The notes: generated from the sequence alone by a model not told the origin. 23,064 nt of DNA from JAJBWD01 sp041670885 (GCA_041670885.1 JBAXYJ010000014.1:1-23064), one strand, 5' to 3'; shown: positions 6,221 to 14,380, counted from the first letter of the stretch. Numbers and translations are program-made.

Positions 6221-8521
6221 TTTAAGTGTTAAAAATGAAAGCATAATAAGGTCGCTGACAGACAGATTAATCAGGCTGTTTGCCAATTCCTTCAGCGGCT
6301 GATTATCTGAAAAATCATAATCCTTTATCATATCAGCTACCTGAAGCTTTATGGCTCCTTTTACTGCTCCTTTACTGTTAGCAGCCTTTAAAGCTACTGC
6401 AATAAGTGAAAGAATCTTCTGATCTATTTCCCCGCTGCTTTCCTTTACTGTTTTAAGCAGATACCTGATTGACTTATTTATCTGGTTTAAGTAGTTTGTT
6501 ATCTCTACCTCAGATAATGCAAAAGAAAGAACAGCTATTGAGGTATTTCTAAGTTTGTTATTTATATTTCCATCTGTAACATCAGAAAATGCACCATCTG
6601 CCAATTGATTTCTTGCCAAATCTCTTAATATGTTTTCTCTTGTATAGGTTGATACGCCAGTCTTTTCCTTCTTATTAATAAATTTGTTTAAAGATGGTTT
6701 TTCCTTTTTAAGGGCTTTATAAACAAAGCTGGGGCTTTCTATAAAATATGCTTCGTTTAGATTTTTAATAGCAGACTCAGAAACTATAAGAGGAATAATA
6801 TTATTAATAACCAGACCCAGTACCGGCTCTTCGAATTTTTCTACCATTATATAAGAGGTAAGAGAACTTAATATACCGGACTCTTTGGATATCTCAACAA
6901 CTTGATCCTGCATATTTTTCCTTATATCTCCCTTTGCAGCATTTGCCTTTTCCTCAAGGGATTCAATTCTCTTTCTGTTCCATACCTTCCTTACCAGGTT
7001 TGCATTTTCACCTAGATCAAGTGTATCTAAATTTATAGTATATTCGTAGGGTTTATTTCTGACGGAACCGTATATTTTTATTTTTCCTTCTATTTCTCCA
7101 TTTACCTCTGCAAATATGGAGAATGGCTCTAAATCATATAGATAATCTATGGTTTTAGGATAAGTAGAAATTACATTCATCTTTCCATAGTCTATTTTTG
7201 TAATGTCGATTTGAGGATTTTGAATCCTTCCAAACTGCCTTATAACCATATCCTCTATTTTTTCATCAGGATAAATAAACTCCGCTTTTCCATATCCTAC
7301 TTCTGCCAATTTATTTATGAAATAGGAGGAGGCTGATGCATCTATACCAAAGGTAAATAATCTGTTGTCACCTATATTATCCTTTACAAACTGAACTATT
7401 TCCTCGTCCTTTTCTCCTTCGTCATCTGTAAATATAAGAATTGTACTGTACCCATCTTTATTTTTTTCTTCCAGGCAGTATTTAAGTGCATCTAAAATCT
7501 CAGCATCATCTAATGCTTGTAATTTATCTATCCACTTTGTAGCTTTTCCCAAGTTTTCATCATTGTAAGGAACCTTGCCGCTTTCCGAGAATAGATGAAG
7601 ATGGTCCTCTGCAGCAACTATATTAAAGGTGTCTCCTTCTTCTAAGTTTCTAAGGCAAAGAGTAAGTGCATCCTTAGCTTCCTGCAACTTTTCTCCTTCC
7701 ATAGTCTCTGAAATATCTATAAGGAAATCATAATTTCTCTTTTCTATAATATCATCGTCTTCCAAATCCGGAATAAATCTTAAATAAAGTACTCCCTTTC
7801 TTTCTTCCTCTTCAGTATACTCATACATCATACCTGCAGCTTCTTCTCTTTTTTCCTCATGAAAGATCAGTTCTAAATCCTGATCCAGATATTGATTATT
7901 ATCTGCAAAGGTAACTCTTCCTAAATTATTATCCTGCCATTCAACTAATATATTATGGGTTATTGATTCTATGTGCGTCTTTGATATTGGCTCAACAAGG
8001 AGATTAAGAGATAATTTATAATCCTCATCAATTCCAGACAGCATCTCCTGATTTCCCTTAACGTTGATATTTCTAGGGGACAAAATAGCAGGAATAGTAA
8101 GTTTCAGGTTATCATCTTCATAAATAAGCTGATCTATATAAGATATCTTTATCCTTACTATTTCATTTCTCATTATTTTTCCCAGAGTTATTCTATAAAT
8201 ATTTTCATCTATTTCCTCCAGAGATAACGGCATTCTGCCTCTTCTGGAAGCGTCAGAATTTATTTTTTCAGACTGAGACTTCTCTTCAATCTGAGCCTTA
8301 AGCATTCTGCCTCCAAGATTCACTTCAAAACCTGTCATAACTGCAGTATCCGGCAGTGGGAATATATACTCTCCCTCGATGTCATCTCTTCCTTTATTTT
8401 CAAATATCTGATTTAATGAAAGCTCAATAAATTCTCCGCAGACATTTCCGCTTACTTCGACTTTCTTAAGCTCTACTGTATTTATATTGTTAATATTTTT
8501 TAGTCCAAAATCGCCTGACAT
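6218..8521 (-). CDS. Cytoplasmic VIT-domain and von Willebrand A-domain protein
   Basis: A 767-aa protein without signal peptide or membrane helices. Residues 1 to about 140 match a VIT domain (as in inter-alpha-trypsin inhibitor heavy chains), including Tyr-Ile-Phe-Pro-Leu-Pro-Asp-x-Ala-Val and a later Glu-Asn-x-Tyr-Arg-Ile. A von Willebrand A domain follows at about 262-430, with a MIDAS-like Asp-Ile-Ser-Glu-Thr (the usual third position Ser is Thr) and a later Ile-Phe-Thr-Asp-Asp-Glu. The C-terminal 130 residues look like an all-helical module beginning near Leu-Arg-Asp-Leu-Ala-Arg-Asn-Gln, reminiscent of vault-type VIT/vWA proteins. AAAGGGG precedes the ATG. It stands alone between two terminators. 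Bacterial proteins of this architecture are common but their job is not settled; binding of protein partners is inferred from the domains. Confidence 0.85.
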   Translation of the reverse strand: MSGDFGLKNINNINTVELKKVEVSGNVCGEFIELSLNQIFENKGRDDIEGEYIFPLPDTAVMTGFEVNLGGRMLKAQIEEKSQSEKINSDASRRGRMPLSLEEIDENIYRITLGKIMRNEIVRIKISYIDQLIYEDDNLKLTIPAILSPRNINVKGNQEMLSGIDEDYKLSLNLLVEPISKTHIESITHNILVEWQDNNLGRVTFADNNQYLDQDLELIFHEEKREEAAGMMYEYTEEEERKGVLYLRFIPDLEDDDIIEKRNYDFLIDISETMEGEKLQEAKDALTLCLRNLEEGDTFNIVAAEDHLHLFSESGKVPYNDENLGKATKWIDKLQALDDAEILDALKYCLEEKNKDGYSTILIFTDDEGEKDEEIVQFVKDNIGDNRLFTFGIDASASSYFINKLAEVGYGKAEFIYPDEKIEDMVIRQFGRIQNPQIDITKIDYGKMNVISTYPKTIDYLYDLEPFSIFAEVNGEIEGKIKIYGSVRNKPYEYTINLDTLDLGENANLVRKVWNRKRIESLEEKANAAKGDIRKNMQDQVVEISKESGILSSLTSYIMVEKFEEPVLGLVINNIIPLIVSESAIKNLNEAYFIESPSFVYKALKKEKPSLNKFINKKEKTGVSTYTRENILRDLARNQLADGAFSDVTDGNINNKLRNTSIAVLSFALSEVEITNYLNQINKSIRYLLKTVKESSGEIDQKILSLIAVALKAANSKGAVKGAIKLQVADMIKDYDFSDNQPLKELANSLINLSVSDLIMLSFLTLK

Positions 8522-8556
8522 AAAATACCCCTTTCCTAAACTAAGACTTTACTATA

Positions 8557-8565
8557 ATTATACCA
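8557..8565 (-). promoter_or_regulatory. Extended -10 promoter of the VIT/vWA gene
   Basis: The minus strand reads TGG-TATAAT, a perfect -10 hexamer with TGN extension, 36 nt upstream of the ATG. No -35 match was found at the usual distance. Confidence 0.55.
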
Positions 8566-8678
8566 TATAATGTTTATTTTTAGTATGAATTATGCATACC
8601 GCTCACATTATATTATTTTCAATTAATCACTTTTTATTACCAAAGAAATTATATAATTACAGATTTAATTTTTAAAGT

Positions 8679-8714
8679 AAAAAAAACGGGTGTCCATATC
8701 TCTATGAAATCCCG
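8679..8714 (-). terminator. Probable terminator of the cupin gene
   Basis: On the minus strand an imperfect stem (CGGG outer, TTCATA inner, GAGA loop, TATGGA, CCCG; wobble and a two-base internal bulge) is followed by eight T (8679-8686 on the + strand read as A). It lies 19 nt after the cupin stop codon. Confidence 0.55.
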
Positions 8715-8732
8715 CCGGAATAAAAAATATAT

Positions 8733-9080
8733 TTATTTTGAATATAAAACCAGAGCAATAAATTCCAAATCTTCATTAGTATCATTTATTAATTCATGTT
8801 CTTCTCCATCTTTAGTTAAAGTAAAATCTCCTGCATATACTCTTTTTTCAGCTCCATTATCTACGTATCTGCCTTCACCCTTTAGTATATAATAAGCTTC
8901 AAAATCACCTGAATGTACATGATTACCAATAGAATTGCCGGGTTTTACTGTCATTTTTGAATAAAGTCTTCCCTTTCCACAAAATTCATCAGCTTTCATG
9001 AGTTCAGTAACCTGAATTTCACCATGACCTTCCCTGATATTCTTTGATACAGTAGTTTGATCATTTTTTCTTCTTATCAT
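8733..9080 (-). CDS. Single-domain cupin
   Basis: A 115-aa cytoplasmic protein consisting of one cupin beta-barrel. Motif 1 supplies His54, His56 and Glu61 (His-Val-His-x4-Glu, followed by Gly68/Gly70) and motif 2 supplies His95 after Gly84-Asp85. Together they are the normal four metal ligands, so a metal-binding fold is very likely. The length is typical of small stand-alone cupins, whose substrates range from sugars to small organic acids; nothing here allows a specific assignment. GGGAGG precedes the ATG. It is divergent from the DUF3267-type gene and shares a 165-nt intergenic region with it. A promoter for this gene fits at 9139-9167. Confidence 0.85.
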   Translation of the reverse strand: MIRRKNDQTTVSKNIREGHGEIQVTELMKADEFCGKGRLYSKMTVKPGNSIGNHVHSGDFEAYYILKGEGRYVDNGAEKRVYAGDFTLTKDGEEHELINDTNEDLEFIALVLYSK

Positions 9081-9138
9081 ATTAAGCCTCCCAAATATTT
9101 AATTTCTCACCTTAATTAATCATATAGTTCTAAATATA

Positions 9139-9167
9139 ATTATAAGATTTTTAAACATAATAGTAAA
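9139..9167 (-). promoter_or_regulatory. Candidate promoter of the cupin gene
   Basis: Minus strand TTTACT (9162-9167) and TATAAT (9139-9144) are separated by 17 bp, with the -10 about 58 nt upstream of the ATG. Confidence 0.5.
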
Positions 9168-9189
9168 TACATGAGCCTATGCCATGTAT
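9167..9189. repeat. 7-bp inverted repeat in a divergent intergenic region
   Basis: ATACATG (9167-9173) and CATGTAT (9183-9189) are perfectly complementary across a 9-bp spacer. The left arm touches the cupin -35. It could be an operator shared by the two divergent genes; inference only. Confidence 0.3.
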
Positions 9190-9245
9190 AAAATAATAAA
9201 CTCTAGAAATACTAATAACAAAATTTGTGAAAGGTGGTGCATCTG

Positions 9246-9743
9246 ATGGAGTTTCATGTTAATAATAAGTTTCAGCTTAAAGCTTTTTTACTATCCTTAA
9301 TACTTCTGTTTATACAATTAAAGCCTATAGAGGATAGTGTTTTTGCTGCTTTCTTATTGCTTTCTTCAAAAAATTTATATTATATATTATTTATAGCAGT
9401 ATCATTTATACTTACTCTTACTGTTTTACATGAGTCTATTCATGCATTTTTTTACCTGGTTTTTGGAGCAAATATAAAATTGGGGTTTATTTGTATTAAC
9501 CCATATATAATTGATGTTAGCAAGAAACATTTTTCTACTGTCTCCTACAGCATAATAATTCTGTCACCGCTTATTTTTATATCACTGCTTTCCTTATTTT
9601 TCAATTCTATATTTGGCAGCCTAATATTTTATTTTAACTTGTTTTCCTCTGCCGGTGATATTCTGCTGGCTTTTAGTATATGTTCTTACCCTAATTCGGA
9701 ATTTATAGATCAAAGCTTTGGGTACACAGTTTACCAGAAATAA
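9246..9743 (+). CDS. DUF3267-type membrane protein with HEXXH zinc-protease motif
   Basis: A 165-aa membrane protein with hydrophobic helices at about 12-24, 45-61, 100-120 and 122-140. His62-Glu63-Ser-Ile-His66 inside a membrane helix is an HEXXH zinc site, and Gly137-Asp138 further on could give the third ligand. This matches the DUF3267 family of putative intramembrane or membrane-embedded metalloproteases. The frame opens at a GTG (9234), but that codon is part of AAGGTGG, the Shine-Dalgarno, so the ATG at 9246 is chosen. The following gene is on the same strand 64 nt downstream but appears to have its own promoter. The substrate is unknown. Confidence 0.8.
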   Translation: MEFHVNNKFQLKAFLLSLILLFIQLKPIEDSVFAAFLLLSSKNLYYILFIAVSFILTLTVLHESIHAFFYLVFGANIKLGFICINPYIIDVSKKHFSTVSYSIIILSPLIFISLLSLFFNSIFGSLIFYFNLFSSAGDILLAFSICSYPNSEFIDQSFGYTVYQK

Positions 9744-9751
9744 ATTATTTG

Positions 9752-9780
9752 TTAACAAAAGCTGAAATATGAGTTAAAAT
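9752..9780 (+). promoter_or_regulatory. Promoter of the DUF3867-like gene
   Basis: TTAACA (9752-9757) and TAAAAT (9775-9780) lie 17 bp apart, each five of six to consensus. The -35 lies in a 12-bp palindrome TTTGTTAACAAA (9748-9759) that could also be a binding site. Confidence 0.55.
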
Positions 9781-9807
9781 AGTATTAAAAATATGAGGAG
9801 AAAATTT

Positions 9808-10389
9808 ATGAGCGATATTATAGATTTTAACAAGATTAAAAACAGAGTAACTGATAAGGATTTATTAAAATTTGAGGATTATATTTATCAGCTTTATTAT
9901 AAATTGAGTGAGGGAAAGATAAATTTCGTAGAGCTCAATATAAAAATAAAGCAGTATATGGATTACAACAATATATCTCAGGAAAAATTTAACGATATTC
10001 AAAATAAACTTCTCCAAAAATACAAGGATGAGTATGGTATAGATTTTAATAATTTAGGTGACCAAATAGAAGACTTAGGTATAGATTTAAGTAAGCTAGG
10101 CATCCCAAAGGAAACCTTTGATTATGAATCTCTTAGAAAGAATCTAGGTTTTAACGAAAAATATAATAATAAAATAGGACAAAGTCTCTTTAAAACCTAC
10201 TTGATTGAGAATGAAACTAATGATTTGTCAATTCTCTTGAAAGATGATTCAGTTATAATTAAAAGTGAAGGTGTTATTAATTTAAAGGATAATGAACTAA
10301 ATGAATTTTTAGTATCCTACAAAAAAACTTTAGATGATAAGCCTCTAAAAGTTGAACTATGTGAATATATAAAGAAATACGAATATTAA
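9808..10389 (+). CDS. Probable DUF3867 family protein
   Basis: A 193-aa soluble, acidic and Lys/Asn-rich protein without signal peptide or membrane helix. The start Met-Ser-Asp-Ile-Ile-Asp-Phe-Asn, a middle Asn-Asn-Ile-Ser-Gln-Glu-Lys-Phe, and a late Glu-Leu-Asn-Glu-Phe-Leu-x-Ser-Tyr-Lys-Lys agree with my memory of the clostridial DUF3867 family, which has no assigned function. I could not verify this by search. An earlier in-frame ATG at 9793 is discarded because the AGGAG that follows it is the Shine-Dalgarno for the ATG at 9808. It has its own promoter and a hairpin after the stop, so it appears monocistronic. Confidence 0.75.
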   Translation: MSDIIDFNKIKNRVTDKDLLKFEDYIYQLYYKLSEGKINFVELNIKIKQYMDYNNISQEKFNDIQNKLLQKYKDEYGIDFNNLGDQIEDLGIDLSKLGIPKETFDYESLRKNLGFNEKYNNKIGQSLFKTYLIENETNDLSILLKDDSVIIKSEGVINLKDNELNEFLVSYKKTLDDKPLKVELCEYIKKYEY

Positions 10390-10412
10390 AGACGGCAAAA
10401 GCCGCCTTTAAT
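10386..10412 (+). terminator. Hairpin terminator after the DUF3867-like gene
   Basis: TTAAAG-A-CGGC pairs with GCCG-C-CTTTAA across an AAAA loop (one A/C mismatch) and is followed by a short T-rich stretch. The stop codon is in the stem. Confidence 0.6.
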
Positions 10413-10479
10413 TCTATCTGTTAATATTTATAATTAATCCAAGCCTCTGCCATGATTTGTCAATAATTAAGGTAAATAC

Positions 10480-10508
10480 TTGTTAACTTCATTTATTCCT
10501 ATTATAAT
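10480..10508 (+). promoter_or_regulatory. Strong sigma-A promoter of the YitT-family gene
   Basis: TTGTTA (10480-10485) and a perfect TATAAT (10503-10508) are separated by exactly 17 bp. The Shine-Dalgarno AAAGGAG lies at 10515-10521. Confidence 0.75.
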
Positions 10509-10528
10509 TAACTTAAAGGAGTTTGAGT

Positions 10529-11389
10529 ATGTATAAGTTTAATTTTAAAGAAGAAGGCAAACATATTTCAGCAATTTTATTTGGCAGCTTTATAATATCA
10601 ATTGCAATTAACTGCTTTGTGGTTAAGGCGAAGCTGCTCAGCGGGGGAGTTTCTGGTATCTCACTTATTGTGCAGTATATCACTAAATTTCCAGCTGGCT
10701 ATACCATTTTAATATTAAATATTCCTCTTCTTATTTTAAGCCTGTTAAAAATAAACAGGAGGTTTACTGTTTATACCATTATAGGAACTTTATCCCTTTC
10801 ATTTTTCTTAATATTAACAGGAAATCTGGGAAGATATATATCTGTAAGTGATCCTGTTCTTCTTTCCATATATGGAGGAACATTAAATGGGTTAGGTATT
10901 GGAATAGTATTCAGCAATCACGGTTCCACCGGAGGCCTTGACATTGTATCTGCCCTGGTTAAACAAAAATACGACCAGTTTGAAATAGGGACAATAAGCT
11001 TTTCTCTTAATTTGATTATAGTAGTCATAGCTTCTGTCATGTTTTCTTTGTCAGTTGGTTTATATACACTATTTTCAATATATCTTACTTCATATTTTGT
11101 TGATAAGGTAATAAACGGATTTAATAAGAAAAAACTTCTGTTTATAATATCGGGCAAAGATAAAGAAATTAGCAAGATAATAATGAATGAAATACACAGA
11201 GGAGTTACATTTTTATACGGAGAAGGTGCTTATACAGGAGAAGGTAAAAAAATACTTTACTGCATAGTTTCATTAAGCCAGGTGCCAAAGGTAAAGCAGC
11301 TGGTTAAGCAGACGGATGAAAAAGCATTCATCTCAATAATGGATGTATCTGAAGTAGAAGGTAAGGGATTCATTAAATCAGGATTCTAA
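10529..11389 (+). CDS. YitT/DUF2179 family membrane protein
   Basis: A 287-aa protein with the YitT family layout: about five membrane helices in the first 200 residues, then a soluble DUF2179 domain (about 215-286). The signatures Leu-Leu-Ser-Gly-Gly-Val-Ser-Gly (37-44) and Asn-His-Gly-Ser-Thr-Gly-Gly-Leu-Asp-Ile near residue 133 are present. So are the C-terminal Ala-Tyr-Thr-Gly-Glu-Gly-Lys and the closing Val-Glu-Gly-Lys-Gly-Phe. Members are widespread in Firmicutes and presumed to transport something, but the substrate is not known. A TTG at 10523 is in frame but lies one base after AAAGGAG; the ATG at 10529 has a normal spacing. A perfect 12-bp hairpin follows. Confidence 0.92.
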   Translation: MYKFNFKEEGKHISAILFGSFIISIAINCFVVKAKLLSGGVSGISLIVQYITKFPAGYTILILNIPLLILSLLKINRRFTVYTIIGTLSLSFFLILTGNLGRYISVSDPVLLSIYGGTLNGLGIGIVFSNHGSTGGLDIVSALVKQKYDQFEIGTISFSLNLIIVVIASVMFSLSVGLYTLFSIYLTSYFVDKVINGFNKKKLLFIISGKDKEISKIIMNEIHRGVTFLYGEGAYTGEGKKILYCIVSLSQVPKVKQLVKQTDEKAFISIMDVSEVEGKGFIKSGF

Positions 11390-11393
11390 TTTT

Positions 11394-11427
11394 AAAGGGA
11401 GCTGCATCAAAAGCAGCTCCCTTTTAC
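11394..11427. terminator. Bidirectional terminator with a perfect 12-bp stem
   Basis: AAAGGGAGCTGC (11394-11405) pairs with GCAGCTCCCTTT (11413-11424) around a seven-base loop, with T-rich flanks on both strands. It separates the convergent YitT-family and aldolase genes. Confidence 0.85.
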
Positions 11428-11429
11428 AT

Positions 11430-12089
11430 TTATCTTCTGTTTTCTAAAGAATCAATGTAGTCTTTTTGAAATTTAACTATCCCCTGGTCAGTAAGAGGAT
11501 GCTTTGTCATACTTTCTATTATGCTATAAGGCACTGTAGCGATATCTGCTCCCGCTAAGGCACATTCCGTAACGTGAATTGGATTTCTGATACTGGCAGA
11601 TATAATTTCAGCTTTGATTCCCTGAACATTAAACATTTTTGAAATAGTTTTTACTAAGTCAATGCCCGGCACAGATATATCATCTAACCTTCCCAAAAAG
11701 GGAGATACGTAAGCTGCACCGGCTATCGCCGCTAGAAGTGCCTGATTTGCAGAAAATATCAGTGTTACATTTACTTTTATTCCTTCTGATGACAAAACCT
11801 TAGTTGCTTTTAATCCTTCAATTGTCATTGGAATTTTTACTACCATGTTTTTATTAATTGCTGCGATTTTTCTTCCTTCTCTAATCATATTTTCAGCATC
11901 AATACTGGTAGCTTTCACCTCTCCGCTGATAGGACCATCAACAATAGACAGAATTTCAGCTATAACTTCTATAAAATTTCTTCCCTCTTTAGCAATAAGA
12001 GAGGGATTTGTGGTAACTCCGGAGATTACACCCATATCATTTGCTTTTTTTATTTCATCTATGTTTGCAGTGTCTATAAATAGTTTCAT
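11430..12089 (-). CDS. fsa: Fructose-6-phosphate aldolase / transaldolase-like (FSA type)
   Basis: A 219-aa class I aldolase of the small transaldolase subfamily (TalC/FsaA). The start Lys-Leu-Phe-Ile-Asp-Thr-Ala-Asn and Gly-Val-Thr-Thr-Asn-Pro-Ser-Leu are diagnostic. Lys85 in Val-Val-Lys-Ile-Pro-Met-Thr is the Schiff-base lysine, at the same number as in E. coli FsaA. Ser-Pro-Phe-Leu-Gly-Arg-Leu-Asp-Asp closes the active site. Sequence alone does not decide between fructose-6-phosphate aldolase and transaldolase activity; in many clostridia without a full-length transaldolase this protein serves the non-oxidative pentose phosphate pathway. GGGGG precedes the ATG. It lies 79 nt downstream of ldh on the same strand with no clear terminator between, so read-through from ldh is possible. 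Confidence 0.92.
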   Translation of the reverse strand: MKLFIDTANIDEIKKANDMGVISGVTTNPSLIAKEGRNFIEVIAEILSIVDGPISGEVKATSIDAENMIREGRKIAAINKNMVVKIPMTIEGLKATKVLSSEGIKVNVTLIFSANQALLAAIAGAAYVSPFLGRLDDISVPGIDLVKTISKMFNVQGIKAEIISASIRNPIHVTECALAGADIATVPYSIIESMTKHPLTDQGIVKFQKDYIDSLENRR

Positions 12090-12168
12090 ATGATTCCCCC
12101 TATACCTTTATACTATATGCATATGATATAAGGAACCACAATAGGTTAAAAAATCAGGTTTCCGCCCT

Positions 12169-13113
12169 TTACTTTATGCCCTTATCCAAAACTTCCTTTA
12201 GTTTATCTGCTGATTTTTTAAGCATTTCCCCTTCTTCTTCATTCAAAGGTATTTCAAGAATTTTCTTTATTCCTGATGCACCCACAATTGTTGGTACTCC
12301 CATATAAATGTTTTCAATTCCATACTCTCCCTGAAGATAAGATGATACGGTAAGTATGGAGTTTTCATCTCGGAGTATTGCCTCAACTATTCTTTTAATA
12401 GCTAAAGCTACTGCGTAATATGTGGCTCCCTTCTTTTTTATTACCTGATATGCCGCATTTTTTACATTTTCAAATATTTCATCCTTTATACATATCCTGC
12501 AATCCTTGCCTGATCTGCTGCAATACTCATTCATATCCATACCGGCTATATTTGTAGTGCTCCAAGCTGCTATTTCCGAATCTCCATGCTCACCCATTAT
12601 ATATGTATGGATATTTCTTGCATCTATTTCAAAATGAGTGCTTAACATATATCTAAGCCTGGAGGTATCCAGAACAGTACCTGAGCCCATAACTCTCTCT
12701 CTTGGAAATCCAGACAGCTTATAAGTCATATATGTCAGTATATCAACAGGATTTGAAACAACAAGAAGTATTGAGTTAGGGCTGTATTTCACAACAGGAG
12801 GAATTATACTTTTAAATATAGCATAATTTCTTCCTACTAAATCAAGCCTGGTCTCTCCTTCCCTTTGAGCTGCTCCGGCAGTTATTATAACTATATCTGA
12901 GTCTTTTGTATCTTCATACTCTCCTGCTTTTACTTCCACCGGTTTTACAAAGGCTGCTCCATGGGATAAGTCCATGGCCTCCCCCTCTGCCTTTTCCTTA
13001 TTTATATCAACAATGATAATATCTGAAGCTAAGCCTGCCATCATTAAGGCAAATGCAGAAGCTGCTCCTACATATCCTGCACCTATTATGGAAATCTTAG
13101 TATTTTTTTTCAT
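12169..13113 (-). CDS. ldh: L-lactate dehydrogenase
   Basis: A 314-aa NAD-dependent enzyme reducing pyruvate to L-lactate in the cytoplasm. Gly11-Ala-Gly-Tyr-Val-Gly16 and Asp36 form the NAD site. Gln83, in the loop Ala-Gln-Arg-Glu-Gly-Glu-Thr-Arg, is the residue that favours lactate over malate (malate dehydrogenases have Arg there). Arg89, Asp149, Arg152 and His176 (Gly-Glu-His-Gly-Asp-Ser-Glu) are the catalytic set. Length and order are normal. A Cys pair in a mobile segment (Lys-Asp-Cys-Arg-Ile-Cys, about residues 205-212) is unusual to my eye. AGGAGG precedes the ATG. Between the promoter and the ribosome binding site lies a 23-bp palindrome, so control by a repressor is likely; see that entry. 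Confidence 0.95.
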   Translation of the reverse strand: MKKNTKISIIGAGYVGAASAFALMMAGLASDIIIVDINKEKAEGEAMDLSHGAAFVKPVEVKAGEYEDTKDSDIVIITAGAAQREGETRLDLVGRNYAIFKSIIPPVVKYSPNSILLVVSNPVDILTYMTYKLSGFPRERVMGSGTVLDTSRLRYMLSTHFEIDARNIHTYIMGEHGDSEIAAWSTTNIAGMDMNEYCSRSGKDCRICIKDEIFENVKNAAYQVIKKKGATYYAVALAIKRIVEAILRDENSILTVSSYLQGEYGIENIYMGVPTIVGASGIKKILEIPLNEEEGEMLKKSADKLKEVLDKGIK

Positions 13114-13127
13114 AAATACCTCCTATA

Positions 13128-13150
13128 AATATTAATTATCAATTAATATT
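13128..13150. promoter_or_regulatory. 23-bp perfect palindrome in the ldh promoter (candidate operator)
   Basis: Arms AATATTAATT (13128-13137) and AATTAATATT (13141-13150) flank ATC. It overlaps the -10 edge and the expected ldh transcription start, the place for a repressor. The two TTAA cores are seven bases apart, not four as in the Rex site (TTGTTAA-N4-TTAACAA), so it is not a standard Rex box. A+T-only arms are easier to get by chance. Confidence 0.5.
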
Positions 13151-13175
13151 ATATATCATTTATCTGAAAAGTTAA
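13148..13175 (-). promoter_or_regulatory. Candidate ldh promoter
   Basis: Minus strand TTAACT (13170-13175) and TATAAT (13148-13153) lie 16 bp apart. The -35 overlaps the stop codon of the upstream alaX-like gene, so ldh likely has its own promoter in that gene's end. Confidence 0.5.
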
Positions 13176-14350
13176 ATACTTATTATCCGTTCCCGTAATC
13201 TTTTAATAAATATATCTATATCCTCATCCTTTTGAAAAACACCCTGAGCCATTTTGTTTCCTCCTCCACCTTTTCCGGAAAGTCCCTTAAGCTCTTCTCT
13301 GAAAATCAATCCACAGTTTACCTGAAATTCTCCACTGTGAGTTAATAAAACTCTGTTTTCCTTTGAGGAAATAAGTGCCATCTTTCCTTTTTCATTTATT
13401 TTTTCTGAAAGAAGCTGAATATCCTCAAAGGTTTTATCCTTATAAGTCTTTGAAACTAAATCAGATTTTTCATCTGTTGCTAATTCTTCAGCTTCAATGG
13501 CATACAGCTTATTCTTCAGTTCCTTTATCAGGCTATATGAATCTTTAAGCTTTTCAGCTTCACTTTCAGCTTTACCTATTAAGCTGTCCTGATCTGTTGA
13601 GTAAAATTTACTAAGACTGCTTAGAACGCTGTAGGATTTCTGGTATTCTTTAAAAGCTCTCAGTCCGCAGATAAAGTATACCCTGGTCATTTTTTTATAC
13701 TTTTCTGTCTTTAAAACCTTAATTATTCCAACCTCACTGGTAAGCTTAGGGTGAGTTCCGCAGCAGGCAACCATGTCAACTCCGTCAATATCAACTATTC
13801 TGATGTCTGAATCTACCTTAAGTTCTTTTCTTAAAGGGAGCCTTTCTGCCTGCTCCTTGTCTACTACATAAGTCTTAATTTCCCTGCTTTCATATATATT
13901 TTTATTGGCCTGCTCCTCAGCCTTATTTACCATCTCTTCTGTTATATCTTCTAAATCAATGTCTGCTGTTACATAGTCCTCCCCCATATGAAAGCCCTTA
14001 TTCTTTCCTCCATACAGTTTTAAAAATACTCCTGATAATATATGTTCTCCGCAGTGCTGCTGCATATGATCAAGCCTTCTGTCATAATCAAGTTTTATAA
14101 GTACCTTTTTCTCAGAAATTTCTTTATCCACCTTATGATATACTATTCCGTCCTTTTCATACACATATGAAACTCTGGCATCATCAATATAACCTGTATC
14201 ACAGGGCTGTCCTCCGCCTTCCGGGAAAAATATGGTTTTATCCAAAACTACTAAAAAGCTTCCATCACTTTCTAAAACTTGAATCACATTGCTATCAAAC
14301 TCTTTCATGTATGGGTCATTCTCATATAACTTTATGGTATTATTCATCAT
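13172..14350 (-). CDS. AlaX-like alanyl-tRNA editing protein with DHHA1 domain
   Basis: A 392-aa protein like the C-terminal half of alanyl-tRNA synthetase. Residues 1-90 are the beta-barrel with Phe-Phe-Pro-Glu-Gly-Gly-Gly-Gln-Pro-x-Asp-x-Gly. The editing domain carries the zinc ligands His95-x3-His99 and a later Cys-x3-His (Cys-Cys-Gly-Thr-His). A coiled region (about 255-300) leads to a DHHA1 domain with Ser-Gly-Lys-Gly-Gly-Gly-Gly-Asn. This is the long AlaX type, which hydrolyses Ser- or Gly-mischarged tRNA-Ala in trans. The frame runs to a TTG at 14407 without a ribosome binding site; AGGAG sits four bases before the ATG at 14350 (a second ATG follows at 14347 and is equally possible). 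A 13-bp inverted repeat lies in the upstream leader. Confidence 0.92.
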   Translation of the reverse strand: MMNNTIKLYENDPYMKEFDSNVIQVLESDGSFLVVLDKTIFFPEGGGQPCDTGYIDDARVSYVYEKDGIVYHKVDKEISEKKVLIKLDYDRRLDHMQQHCGEHILSGVFLKLYGGKNKGFHMGEDYVTADIDLEDITEEMVNKAEEQANKNIYESREIKTYVVDKEQAERLPLRKELKVDSDIRIVDIDGVDMVACCGTHPKLTSEVGIIKVLKTEKYKKMTRVYFICGLRAFKEYQKSYSVLSSLSKFYSTDQDSLIGKAESEAEKLKDSYSLIKELKNKLYAIEAEELATDEKSDLVSKTYKDKTFEDIQLLSEKINEKGKMALISSKENRVLLTHSGEFQVNCGLIFREELKGLSGKGGGGNKMAQGVFQKDEDIDIFIKRLRERIISI

Positions 14351-14380
14351 ATCACTCCTATTATTTTTCTTACTACAGGG

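Noticed and set aside
12090..12168. Terminator between ldh and the aldolase gene
   Set aside because: Only stems of three or four base pairs can be drawn, and the T run does not follow a stable hairpin.
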